Assembly: GCA_017523755.1 (NCBI GenBank)
Contig: JAFWWA010000004.1
Span: 1 to 64,000, forward strand
Reading direction: 5' to 3'
Source: Christensenellaceae bacterium
GTDB taxonomy: Bacteria; Bacillota; Clostridia; Christensenellales; Christensenellaceae
DNA length: 64,000 nucleotides
Every line of letters begins with the position of its first letter. The first letter of the stretch is position 1. The translations under genes were made by a program, and so were the position numbers. Shown piece after piece: positions 9,180-17,221 of this stretch. The notes beneath the pieces were generated by a model. It saw only the letters and a program-made list of their open reading frames with translations. It had not been told where the DNA came from and did not search any database.

Positions 9180-10685
9180 TCATTCGCCCGCATGGGAGAT
9201 CCCTAAGATCTCCAGTTCCTTTTCGTTTAAGCCCACGCCTCTTAACATGAGCCTGTTGCCTTTTAATGCTTCGATGGAGTTTATCCCCATACCGCCCATT
9301 AGTTCCATGATCTCGTGCTTCCAGGCCGTCATCAGATTTACGAGCCGTTCGCTCCCGATATCAGGGTTCAGCCGTTTAACAAGATCGGGACGCTGGGTAG
9401 CGATGCCCCAGTTGCATCTTCCTGTCTGGCAGGTCCGGCATAGATGGCAGCCCATGGCAAGAAGGGCGGCAGTGGCAATATAACAGGCGTCCGCGCCTAA
9501 AGCTATGGCCTTGACCACATCCGCGGCGCTCCTTATCGATCCTCCCGCTATCAGGGATACCGTGTTCCTTATGCCCTCATCCCTTAAGCGCTGATCCACC
9601 GAGGCGAGTGCGAGCTCGATAGGGATACCTACGTTGTCCCTTATCCTGGTCGGAGCGGCTCCGGTGCCGCCTCTTACACCGTCTATAGCTATTATGTCTG
9701 CTCCGCTCCTTGCTATGCCGCTCGCGATAGCGGCGATATTATGCACTGCGGCGACCTTCACTATGACCGGCTTCGTATATCCGGTGGCTTCCTTTAACGA
9801 CATGACAAGCTGCCTCAGATCCTCTATCGAATAGATATCATGGTGCGGGGCGGGGGAGATGGCGTCGGAGCCCTCCGGTATCATCCTCGTCCTTGAGACA
9901 TCGCCGACTATCTTTGCTCCGGGCAGATGGCCGCCTATGCCCGGCTTTGCTCCCTGGCCCATCTTTATCTCTATCGCCGCGCCGGCACTGAGATAATCCT
10001 CGTGCACGCCGAAGCGTCCGCTGGCGACCTGTACGATAGTATTGCCGCCGTACCGGTAAAAATCCTCATGTAGTCCGCCTTCGCCGGTGTTGTAATATAT
10101 GCCGAGCTTTTCCGCAGCTCTTGCAAGCGAAGCGTGTGCGTTGTAGCTTGTGGAGCCGTAGCTCATAGCGGAGAACATGACAGGCATGGAAAGTGAGAGA
10201 TGGGGCGGAAGCTCATTGATTATATTACCCTTTCCGTCCCTTCTTATCCTGTCGGGCCTTTTGCCAAGAGACACGCGCGTCTCCATAGGCTCCCGTAAGG
10301 GGTCTATGGATGGGTTCGTCACCTGGGAAGCGTTTATGAGTATCCTGTCGAAATAGACAGGCAGCGGCTTCGGATTGCCCATGGAGGAGAGGAGCACGCC
10401 TCCGCTCGAGGCCTGCTTGTATATCTCCCTTACCGTATCATCATGCCAGTTGGAGTTCTCTCTTATCCTGCACCCGCTCTCCACTATCTTGAGCGCTCTT
10501 ACGGGGCACAGGGAGACGCATCTCTGGCAGTTGACGCATTTCGAGTCGTCGCTTATCATCCTGCCCAGTTCCTGGCTGAAAACGTGCACTTCGTTGGCAC
10601 ACTGTCGTTCGCAGACCCTGCAGGAGATACAGCGGTCTTCTTTTCTTATCACTTCAAATTCGGGATATATGAAATCGGTCCTCAT
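9180..10685 (-). CDS. gltB: glutamate synthase FMN-binding central subunit with N-terminal ferredoxin
   Basis: A 501-residue GltB2-type subunit. The N-terminus has two 4Fe-4S motifs (CISCRVCERQC about 19-29; CVNCQRCVSLCP about 50-61). The rest is the FMN TIM-barrel domain, with GQGAKPGIGGHLPG (about 242-255) and GADIIAIDGVRGGTGAAP (about 328), and near the C-terminus CHLCRTCQTGRC (about 413-424), the iron-sulfur site next to FMN. It reduces 2-iminoglutarate, made from 2-oxoglutarate and tunnelled ammonia, to glutamate. Its ATG shares one base with the stop of the amidotransferase gene. Confidence 0.92.
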   Translation of the reverse strand: MRTDFIYPEFEVIRKEDRCISCRVCERQCANEVHVFSQELGRMISDDSKCVNCQRCVSLCPVRALKIVESGCRIRENSNWHDDTVREIYKQASSGGVLLSSMGNPKPLPVYFDRILINASQVTNPSIDPLREPMETRVSLGKRPDRIRRDGKGNIINELPPHLSLSMPVMFSAMSYGSTSYNAHASLARAAEKLGIYYNTGEGGLHEDFYRYGGNTIVQVASGRFGVHEDYLSAGAAIEIKMGQGAKPGIGGHLPGAKIVGDVSRTRMIPEGSDAISPAPHHDIYSIEDLRQLVMSLKEATGYTKPVIVKVAAVHNIAAIASGIARSGADIIAIDGVRGGTGAAPTRIRDNVGIPIELALASVDQRLRDEGIRNTVSLIAGGSIRSAADVVKAIALGADACYIATAALLAMGCHLCRTCQTGRCNWGIATQRPDLVKRLNPDIGSERLVNLMTAWKHEIMELMGGMGINSIEALKGNRLMLRGVGLNEKELEILGISHAGE

Positions 10686-11779
10686 CAGTATGCTCCATTT
10701 TCAACTTTTATTATGACCGGCTCCCCGCCTTCCGGGGCTCTTACGTTCCTGACATCAGGCTCCATTTTCCTGATAGCCGCTTCCTCGCTTGCGATAAATA
10801 CCCTGTCGTCCTTTTCGCCTATGACCATCGATCTTAATTTGAGCCTGTCGTTTAAAGCCATAAGCCCGCCGGTAAACCCGAGTATTATGGAAAAGGGCCC
10901 GGTTATGAGAAGGCTCGGGAAAAGCATCCTTAAGTAGGTATATTTTTCCCTGAGCGATATATCCTTTTCACGCTCTATCGTGCTCCAGAACGGCGCGGCT
11001 ATGACGGAGGCCGCTTCTCTTAAAGTAAGGCCCTGGACCCGCAGCAGGTGGTCGAGGATATAGGTTATGACCTCAGTATCTGTCATGAGAGTGCACTTGT
11101 ATCCGAACATCTCGATGAACCGCCTGTTGGCGTCATATGACGAAATCTCTCCGTTATGCACTACGGAATAGTCGAGAAGAGTGAAAGGATGGGCGCCTCC
11201 CCACCATCCGGGAGTGTTGGTCGGATATCTGCCGTGGGCAGTCCAGGCATATCCCTCGTATTCCTCGAGCCTGTAGAAGTCTCCAACGTCCTCCGGATAG
11301 CCTACGGCCTTGAAAGTCCCCATGTTCTTGCCGCTCGAAAAGACGTACGCTCCGTTCATCCCCGTATTTATATGCATGACGGCCCTTGCGACGAATTCCT
11401 TCTCATCTAACTGCAGGCTCTTTAGCATGAACGTGAGAGGACTTAAGAAATACCTCCATATCTCAGGCTCGTTTGTTATTGAAGGGATCTTTCTCGTAGG
11501 TATGACCTCGGCCTTAATGATCTCGAAATGTTCCTTTAAAAACGTCTCGCAGTCCTTCCTTATCGATCTGTCGATGTAGAAGAGATGGAACGCATAAAAA
11601 TCCCTGTATTCGGGATATATGCCGTAACCGGCAAAGCCGCCGCCGAGCCCGTTGCTGCGTTCGTGCATCGGGACCATGGCTTCCTTTATGAGATTTCCCG
11701 GCATCTTTTCGCCCTTCCTCGATATCACTGCGGCTATGGCGCAGCCGGAGGGGATGCGGATCTGACATTCCTTATACAT
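10685..11779 (-). CDS. glutamate synthase glutamine amidotransferase subunit
   Basis: A 364-residue class II (Ntn) amidotransferase, the first gene of the operon. The catalytic cysteine is most likely Cys13 in IPSGCAIAAV, which implies removal of a 12-residue leader as in glutamate synthases. GRYPTNTPG, HNGEISSYDANRR and MTDTEVI mark the glutaminase domain. I place the start at ATG 11779 because AAGGAAGG precedes it by six bases; the open frame runs 31 codons further into the leader hairpin. It hydrolyses glutamine and passes ammonia to the FMN subunit. Expression is probably controlled by the terminator/hexaloop leader at 11801-11854. Confidence 0.9.
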   Translation of the reverse strand: MYKECQIRIPSGCAIAAVISRKGEKMPGNLIKEAMVPMHERSNGLGGGFAGYGIYPEYRDFYAFHLFYIDRSIRKDCETFLKEHFEIIKAEVIPTRKIPSITNEPEIWRYFLSPLTFMLKSLQLDEKEFVARAVMHINTGMNGAYVFSSGKNMGTFKAVGYPEDVGDFYRLEEYEGYAWTAHGRYPTNTPGWWGGAHPFTLLDYSVVHNGEISSYDANRRFIEMFGYKCTLMTDTEVITYILDHLLRVQGLTLREAASVIAAPFWSTIEREKDISLREKYTYLRMLFPSLLITGPFSIILGFTGGLMALNDRLKLRSMVIGEKDDRVFIASEEAAIRKMEPDVRNVRAPEGGEPVIIKVENGAY

Positions 11780-11800
11780 ACAGGCCTTCCTTTCGTTAAA

Positions 11801-11854
11801 AAAGGCGTCCACCGACACGGGATCTTCCCGCTGTCGGTGAACGCCTTTGCTCAC
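11801..11854 (-). promoter_or_regulatory. hexaloop antiterminator overlapping terminator, glutamate synthase leader
   Basis: On the minus strand, GTGAGC-AAAGGC-GTTCAC (11854 to 11837) forms a 6-bp stem with a six-base loop whose base 1 is A and base 4 is G, the ANTAR recognition rule. The loop and 3' arm are also the start of a 17-bp stem (11848-11832 with 11817-11801, one G-T pair) followed by six T. The two structures cannot form together. The hairpin starts at the predicted transcript start. I infer an ANTAR-dependent antiterminator switch that controls the whole glutamate synthase operon. Confidence 0.8.
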
Positions 11855-11861
11855 ATGCATC

Positions 11862-11890
11862 ATGATATTCACATAATTTCATTTTGTCAA
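11862..11890 (-). promoter_or_regulatory. promoter of glutamate synthase operon
   Basis: On the minus strand TTGACA (11890-11885) and TATCAT (11867-11862) are separated by 17 bases. The expected start point, about 11855, falls directly at the hexaloop hairpin. Confidence 0.75.
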
Positions 11891-11953
11891 CATCAAACTG
11901 ACGGATAAAAACATATTTTGCAGGAATCAGTATCAAAAATTGCAAAAACACGC

Positions 11954-11982
11954 TTGACAACCGTTTTTGATGGGTGTATATT
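11954..11982 (+). promoter_or_regulatory. promoter of glnN
   Basis: TTGACA (11954-11959) and TATATT (11977-11982) are separated by 17 bases, a near-ideal housekeeping promoter. The start is expected near 11989, four bases before the hexaloop hairpin. It is divergent from, and 63 bases away from, the glutamate synthase promoter. Confidence 0.8.
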
Positions 11983-11992
11983 CTGAAACTGT

Positions 11993-12045
11993 AAGGCAAC
12001 GGCGTCTTATCAGGTGTTATGCACCTGATAAGGCGCTTTTCTTTT
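11993..12045 (+). promoter_or_regulatory. hexaloop antiterminator overlapping terminator, glnN leader
   Basis: AAGGC-AACGGC-GTCTT (11993-12008) forms a 5-bp stem with loop A1 and G4. Its 3' arm is also part of the 5' arm of a 15-bp terminator (12002-12016 with 12022-12036, loop TTATG), followed by CTTTTCTTTT. The structures exclude each other. I infer that the ANTAR protein of 21777-22361 holds the hairpin and permits glnN transcription. No second hexaloop is present between the promoter and the terminator. Confidence 0.82.
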
Positions 12046-12100
12046 ATATATAAGGAAAGCCGCAAAGGGAAAGACATGAATTTGAAAGGAAGAAAGAAAC

Positions 12101-14197
12101 ATGAGCACAGTACCTGAGTATTTCGGAAGCATGGTATTCGATGACCGCGTGATGAGGGCAAGCCTGTCGGCAGACGTCTATCAGTCGTTAAGGAAGACCA
12201 TCGATGAGGGAAGCGAACTTGATATAGGAGTGGCAAACGCCGTCGCCCAGGCGATGAAGGACTGGGCAGTCGGGCACGGAGCCACGCATTTCACTCACTG
12301 GTTCCAGCCTCTTACCGGTATAACGGCCGAGAAGCATGACAGCTTCATATCTCCCGCTCCCGACGGAAGCGTGATAATGGAGTTCTCGGGGAAGGAGCTC
12401 ATAAAAGGCGAGCCTGACGCGTCGTCGTTTCCGAGCGGAGGCTTAAGGGCAACCTTCGAGGCAAGAGGATATACTGCCTGGGACCCGACGTCGTACGCCT
12501 TCATAAAGGGAAAGACGCTGTGCATACCTACGGCGTTCTGTTCCTACGGCGGGCACGCGCTTGACAAGAAGACTCCGCTTTTAAGATCGATGGAGGCCCT
12601 TTCGCATGAGGCTATAAGGATCCTGAGGCTTTTCGGGAACGACACGGTGAAAAGAGTAGTGTCGTCGGTGGGCCCTGAACAGGAATACTTCCTTATAACG
12701 AAGGAGATGTATGAGAAGAGGCCCGATCTTAGATTTACGGGACGGACACTGTTCGGAGCAAGACCGCCGAAAGGGCAGGAGCTGAGCGACCATTACTTCG
12801 GGGTCATCAAGCCCAGGGTGATCGCTTTCATGGAGGACCTAAACGATGAGCTCTGGAAGCTGGGCATACTGGCAAAGACGGAGCATAACGAGGTGGCGCC
12901 GGCACAGCATGAGCTAGCACCCATATATTCAACGACCAATATAGCCACGGATCATAACCAGCTCACCATGGAGATAATGCAGAAGGTGGCGGGAAGGCAC
13001 GGGCTCGTATGTCTGCTCCATGAGAAGCCGTTTGCCGGAGTGAACGGCAGCGGCAAGCACAATAACTGGTCGATAGCGACCGACAGCGGACAGAACCTGC
13101 TGTCCCCGGGAGAGACCCCGTATGAGAACGCCCAGTTCCTACTGTTCCTCTGCGCGGTGATAAAGGCGGTGGACGATTATCAGGATCTTTTAAGGCTGTC
13201 AGTGGCGACAGCGGGCAACGACCACAGGCTCGGAGCAAATGAAGCTCCTCCGGCTGTCATTTCGATGTTCCTTGGGGATGAGCTTAATGCGGTCCTTGAG
13301 GCCATAGAGACCGATACTCCGTACAAAGGCTCCGAAAGGATGCAGATGAAGCTTGGAGTCGATGTGCTCCCGAAATTCAACAGGGACAATACCGACAGGA
13401 ACAGGACGTCGCCTTTCGCGTTCACGGGGAATAAATTCGAGTTCAGGATGCTCGGTTCATCGAACAGCATCGCCTGCGCAAACATAATGCTGAACGCGGC
13501 AGTTGCGGAGAGCTTAAGGATATATGCGGACAGGCTGGAGAAGGCGGAAGACTTCGAGACTGCACTGCACGATATGATAAAGAAGACGATAAAGGACCAC
13601 AGAAGGATCATATTCAACGGAAACGGATATGACGAAGCCTGGATAAAGGAGGCCGTCTGTGAAAGAGGGCTTTTGAACTACAGGACTACGGCTGATGCCA
13701 TGCCGCATATCCTTGACGAGAAGAATGTGAAGATGCTCACGGGACTTAAGGTCTTTACGATAGACGAGCTGAGGTCGAGACGGGATATAATGCTCGAGAA
13801 CTACTGCAAGAGCGTCGTCATAGAAGCGAATACCATGGTCGATATGGCAAGGATGCAGATCGCTCCTGCGGTGGAGGCATATGCGGCCGAGATAGCAAAG
13901 GCAGCATCGGCAAAGAAGGATATAGTGCCCGACATAGACTGCGGTTATGAGAAAGCTCTTATAAAGAAGCTTTCAGGCCTTGCGGGAGAGATATTCGAAA
14001 AGACCGAAAAACTTGAGACGGCGCTCATGAAGGTGCCGGGGGCCGATGATATCGTTGAGGAAGGATATATCATCAGGGATGAGATACTGCCCGTAATGAG
14101 CGAGCTCAGAGCTCCGTGCGACAAAGCCGAGCTGCTTACCGCAAAGAGCTTCTGGCCGTTCCCGACATATCAGGATCTGCTGTTCGGGGTCGACTGA
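12101..14197 (+). CDS. glnN: glutamine synthetase type III
   Basis: A 698-residue GSIII enzyme that makes glutamine from glutamate, ammonia and ATP. The length and N-terminus (VPEYFGSMVFDD) are typical of GlnN, much longer than GSI. Signatures include EKHDSFISP, FPSGGLRATFEARGYTAWD, VGPEQEYFL (metal-binding glutamates), KTEHNEVAPAQHELAPIY and GVNGSGKHNNWS. The start ATG 12101 follows GAAAGGAAGAAAG. It is preceded by the attenuator at 11993-12045, so nitrogen control by antitermination is likely. A second, GSI-type enzyme is encoded at 22414-23631. The asparagine T-box begins about 25 bases after the stop. Confidence 0.95.
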   Translation: MSTVPEYFGSMVFDDRVMRASLSADVYQSLRKTIDEGSELDIGVANAVAQAMKDWAVGHGATHFTHWFQPLTGITAEKHDSFISPAPDGSVIMEFSGKELIKGEPDASSFPSGGLRATFEARGYTAWDPTSYAFIKGKTLCIPTAFCSYGGHALDKKTPLLRSMEALSHEAIRILRLFGNDTVKRVVSSVGPEQEYFLITKEMYEKRPDLRFTGRTLFGARPPKGQELSDHYFGVIKPRVIAFMEDLNDELWKLGILAKTEHNEVAPAQHELAPIYSTTNIATDHNQLTMEIMQKVAGRHGLVCLLHEKPFAGVNGSGKHNNWSIATDSGQNLLSPGETPYENAQFLLFLCAVIKAVDDYQDLLRLSVATAGNDHRLGANEAPPAVISMFLGDELNAVLEAIETDTPYKGSERMQMKLGVDVLPKFNRDNTDRNRTSPFAFTGNKFEFRMLGSSNSIACANIMLNAAVAESLRIYADRLEKAEDFETALHDMIKKTIKDHRRIIFNGNGYDEAWIKEAVCERGLLNYRTTADAMPHILDEKNVKMLTGLKVFTIDELRSRRDIMLENYCKSVVIEANTMVDMARMQIAPAVEAYAAEIAKAASAKKDIVPDIDCGYEKALIKKLSGLAGEIFEKTEKLETALMKVPGADDIVEEGYIIRDEILPVMSELRAPCDKAELLTAKSFWPFPTYQDLLFGVD

Positions 14198-14220
14198 TGA
14201 TAAGAATTGAATAAAGGCGT

Positions 14221-14430
14221 TTGAGAAGAGAAAAGTAGCAGGACAAGCCCGGCTGAAGCGAATACGGGACGGTGTGAGCCGTAGAGCCGGGCCTCTGTGA
14301 AGAACACTCTTCAAGCTGCGAGCTGAAAGGAAATAAGAGTTCACGAGTAAGCGAGACGTCATGCCCGCACGTCAGCCGGGAAATGAGAAAAAATATAGGT
14401 GGCACAGCGAGGTCAGCACTTGCCCTATAG
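14221..14430 (+). promoter_or_regulatory. asparagine T-box leader of asnB
   Basis: The 5' stem GAAGAG (14225-14230) pairs with CTCTTC (14307-14312). AAAAGTA on its 5' side and GAAGAACA on its 3' side frame a specifier loop with codon AAC (Asn) at 14303-14305. The antiterminator is complete: TATAGG (14394-14399) pairs CCTATA (14424-14429), a seven-base bulge TGGCACA (14400-14406), then GCGAG (14407-14411) with CTTGC (14419-14423). TGGC can pair with tRNA GCCA, which fits the G discriminator of tRNA-Asn. The competing hairpin TCAGCA/TGCTGA has no T tract, so the output may be translational. Nothing promoter-like fits between glnN and this leader. Confidence 0.87.
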
Positions 14431-14461
14431 GATGCTGAAGAAAGATTAAGAGGTCGGACAG

Positions 14462-15724
14462 ATGTGTTCTATCATGGGATGGACCGGACGCGGTGCTGAT
14501 TTGCTGAGATTCAGCGAAGGGCTGAAGAAGACAGCTTCAAGAGGCCCTGACGATACGAGGATAACGGATACGGGGAAGGGCCTCATAGGCTTCAACCGTC
14601 TCTCTATAATGGGGCTGACACCCGAAGGGATGCAGCCCTTTGAACTGGATGGGGATATTGCTGTATGCAACGGCGAGCTCTACGGCTTTGAGAAAACGAG
14701 GGCCGAGCTCATGGAAAAAGGATATTCCTTTAAGAGCGGGAGCGACTGTGAGATCATACTTCCCTTATATAAGGAATACGGAACAGAGATGTTCCGTATG
14801 CTGGACGCGGAGTTCGCCATGATCATCTATGACGGCTCATCGGGGAGCTTCATCGCGGCCAGGGATCCGATAGGCATAAGGCCTCTCTACTACGGATACG
14901 ACAAAGAGGGGAGCATGGTCTTTGCCAGTGAGCCCAAGAACCTTAAAGACATAACAAAGAGGATCATGCCGTTCCCTCCGGGCCATTACTGTAAGGACGG
15001 ACAGTTCATCAGATATGCGGATATATCAAGCCCGTCAGTGTTTCTTGGCGACGGAATCGATGAAACAGCCCGAAAGATCAGGGAAAAGCTTACAGAAGGT
15101 GTGAGGAAAAGACTCGTGTCCGACTCAAAGATAGGGTTCCTCCTATCGGGAGGGCTCGATTCCTCACTGGTCTGCGCCATAGCGGGCAGGGAACTTGGCC
15201 ATCCGATACGCACGTTCGCGATAGGGATGAGGAAGGACGCCATCGACCTTAAGTACGCAAGAGAGGCAGCGGATTTCATAGGGTCGGATCATACAGAAGT
15301 CTTTATGACGCCAAAGGAGGTCATAGGCTCGCTTGAGCGCGTGATCGTGCTTCTGGCGACCTATGACATCACCACGATAAGGGCAAGCATAGGGATGTAT
15401 CTCGTGTGCAGGTGGATACATGAGAACACGGATATACGGGTGATCCTTACCGGCGAGATCTCGGACGAACTGTTCGGGTATAAATACACGGATTTTGCTC
15501 CGTCAGCGGAAGCATTCCAGAAGGAAGCGGAAAAAAGGATAAGAGAGATCCACATGTACGACGTCTTAAGGGCTGACAGATGCATCTCGTTCAACTCGCT
15601 CGAAGCAAGGGTGCCTTTCGGCGATCTTGATTTCGTAAGATACGTGATGGCAGTTGACCCGGTCCTCAAGATGAACAGCTACGGGATGGGAAAATACCTT
15701 TTGAGGCATGCTTTTGAGAAGTAA
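14462..15724 (+). CDS. asnB: asparagine synthetase B, interrupted by an in-frame TAA
   Basis: The frame encodes a glutamine-hydrolysing asparagine synthetase: nucleophile Cys2 (MCSIMGW), NGELYGF and RDPIGIRPLYYG in the glutaminase domain, and the ATP pyrophosphatase loop LSGGLDSS in the synthetase domain, then GEISDELFGY. Translation stops after 420 residues at TAA 15722-15724, right after RHAFEK. The same frame then continues for 106 more codons with typical AsnB C-terminal sequence (GLLPDTILWREKAAFSD) to TAG 16043-16045. The full frame of 527 codons is the normal family length. So this is a single nonsense change, for example GAA to TAA, a sequencing error, or readthrough. A 420-residue product would lack part of the synthetase domain. 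Confidence 0.88.
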   Translation: MCSIMGWTGRGADLLRFSEGLKKTASRGPDDTRITDTGKGLIGFNRLSIMGLTPEGMQPFELDGDIAVCNGELYGFEKTRAELMEKGYSFKSGSDCEIILPLYKEYGTEMFRMLDAEFAMIIYDGSSGSFIAARDPIGIRPLYYGYDKEGSMVFASEPKNLKDITKRIMPFPPGHYCKDGQFIRYADISSPSVFLGDGIDETARKIREKLTEGVRKRLVSDSKIGFLLSGGLDSSLVCAIAGRELGHPIRTFAIGMRKDAIDLKYAREAADFIGSDHTEVFMTPKEVIGSLERVIVLLATYDITTIRASIGMYLVCRWIHENTDIRVILTGEISDELFGYKYTDFAPSAEAFQKEAEKRIREIHMYDVLRADRCISFNSLEARVPFGDLDFVRYVMAVDPVLKMNSYGMGKYLLRHAFEK

Positions 15725-16045
15725 GGACTGCTTCCCGACACTATCCTCTGGCGTGAAAAGGCAGCCTTTTCAGATGCTGTCGGGCATTCGATGGTGGATA
15801 TTCTCAAGGCATATGCCGGGACCGTGTATACCGACAGCGAGTTCGAGAAAAAGAAAGAAAGATATCAGGCCCCGAAGCCTTTCACGAAAGAATCCCTGCT
15901 TTACCGGGAGATCTTTGAGAAGTATTATCCGGGCCAGTCGGGTATGGTGACCGATTTCTGGATGCCCAACAGAAAGTGGGAGGGCTGCGACGTGGACGAT
16001 CCCTCCGCAAGGGTGCTGAAAAACTACGGAAAGAGCGGCATATAG
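15725..16045 (+). pseudogene. asnB: C-terminal part of asnB beyond the in-frame stop
   Basis: These 106 codons continue the asnB frame after TAA 15722-15724. ILWREKAAFSDAVGHSMVD is the conserved C-terminal AsnB segment and the tail GCDVDDPSARVLKNYGKSGI is also family-like. The only internal ATG (15791, MVDILKAY) has no visible ribosome binding site, so separate translation is unlikely. No other lesion is visible, which argues that the mutation is recent or that the stop is not real. Confidence 0.85.
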
Positions 16046-16085
16046 GGGAAAGAGGCCATGACGACGATAAGAAAGGAAAATACGA

Positions 16086-17195
16086 ATGAGAGACTTTGCT
16101 AAGGGACCTGACCGGAAACTTATCCTTGAGGATGGGCTCTGTGTTTTAGGCAGCTCGTTCGGATCAGGGGATGACAGGATCCTTGAGATAGTATTCAATA
16201 CGTCGATGACGGGATACCAGGAGATACTGTCCGATCCCTCCTACACCGATCAGGCAGTTGTCATGACATATCCGCTCATCGGGAACTACGGCATGGCAGA
16301 CGACGACTATGAGACAGAGCACCCGTCGATAGGAGCTCTCATAGTTCATGAATACAATGACGAACCTTCAAACTTCAGGAGCAGGGAAACGCTCGGGAAG
16401 GTCATGGAAAGGCACGGTATCCCGGGCATTTCAGGTGTTGATACAAGGATGCTCATAAGATCGATAAGGGACCGGGGAACGATGAAGGCGCTTATAACTG
16501 ATATCTCGGTACCGCGGGAAGAGGGCATGGAGATCCTTAAAAAGCATGAGATGAGGACCGACGCCGTTTCACGGGTGAGCACCAGGGAGATATGTGTGAA
16601 GGGACAGGGAAACGAAGGCCCGCATATAGTCATGATAGACTGCGGGATGAAAAAAAGCCTTGTCACGTCGTTTTTAATAAGAGGCTGCCGTGTGACAATC
16701 GTCCCGTATGATCTGGAGCCGGCTAAGATATCGGCACTGAGGCCCGACGGGCTTTTCATATCGAACGGACCCGGGGATCCGGCGGATGTGCCGGAGACCG
16801 TTGCCGCGGTAAGGAAACTCATAGGTTCCGTCCCGATGATGGGGGTCTGCCTCGGGCATCAGATTATATCGCTTGCATACGGCGCGAGGACATACAAGCT
16901 GAAGTTCGGACACCGGGGCGGGAACCACCCTGTAAAGGATATCAGGACGGGAAAGATAGAGATAACATCCCAGAACCATTCATATGCCGTGGATGCCTCA
17001 AGCATAAAAAATACGCCGCTTGAAGTGACGCATCTGAATCTGCTCGACGGGACCGTAGAGGGAGTGGCATGTGAGAAGGACTGTGTCATGAGCGTGCAGT
17101 ACCATCCGGAGAGCGCACCGGGCCCGGAGGACAGCAGGTATCTGTTTGACAGATTCCTTGCGGCAGTTGATAAAAGCAGATCGGATCTGCGGTAA
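16086..17195 (+). CDS. carA: carbamoyl-phosphate synthase small subunit
   Basis: A 369-residue glutaminase subunit. The N-terminal CarA domain is recognised by VFNTSMTGYQEILSDPSYTDQ and YPLIGNYG. The class I amidotransferase domain has GPGDP (about 229), the nucleophile Cys in MMGVCLGHQ (about 258), and HPESAPGP with the catalytic His-Glu near 343. It supplies ammonia from glutamine to CarB for carbamoyl phosphate, used for pyrimidines and arginine. AAAGGA precedes ATG 16086. It lies 40 bases after the asnB frame and 26 before carB, so it is probably transcribed with them. Confidence 0.95.
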   Translation: MRDFAKGPDRKLILEDGLCVLGSSFGSGDDRILEIVFNTSMTGYQEILSDPSYTDQAVVMTYPLIGNYGMADDDYETEHPSIGALIVHEYNDEPSNFRSRETLGKVMERHGIPGISGVDTRMLIRSIRDRGTMKALITDISVPREEGMEILKKHEMRTDAVSRVSTREICVKGQGNEGPHIVMIDCGMKKSLVTSFLIRGCRVTIVPYDLEPAKISALRPDGLFISNGPGDPADVPETVAAVRKLIGSVPMMGVCLGHQIISLAYGARTYKLKFGHRGGNHPVKDIRTGKIEITSQNHSYAVDASSIKNTPLEVTHLNLLDGTVEGVACEKDCVMSVQYHPESAPGPEDSRYLFDRFLAAVDKSRSDLR

Positions 17196-17221
17196 GTGAT
17201 GGTGCGTAAAGGTGATCAGGA

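Noticed and set aside
11880-12100. Glutamine riboswitch (glnA RNA) before glnN
   Set aside because: The conserved glnA RNA core is not present and the hexaloop/terminator arrangement explains the leader.
14663-14672. GCAACGGCGA, close to the hexaloop consensus, inside asnB
   Set aside because: It encodes the conserved CNGEL segment, the flanks do not form a stem and no terminator overlaps it.
15791-16045. Separate small gene starting at ATG 15791
   Set aside because: It is in the asnB frame, encodes the AsnB C-terminus and lacks a ribosome binding site.
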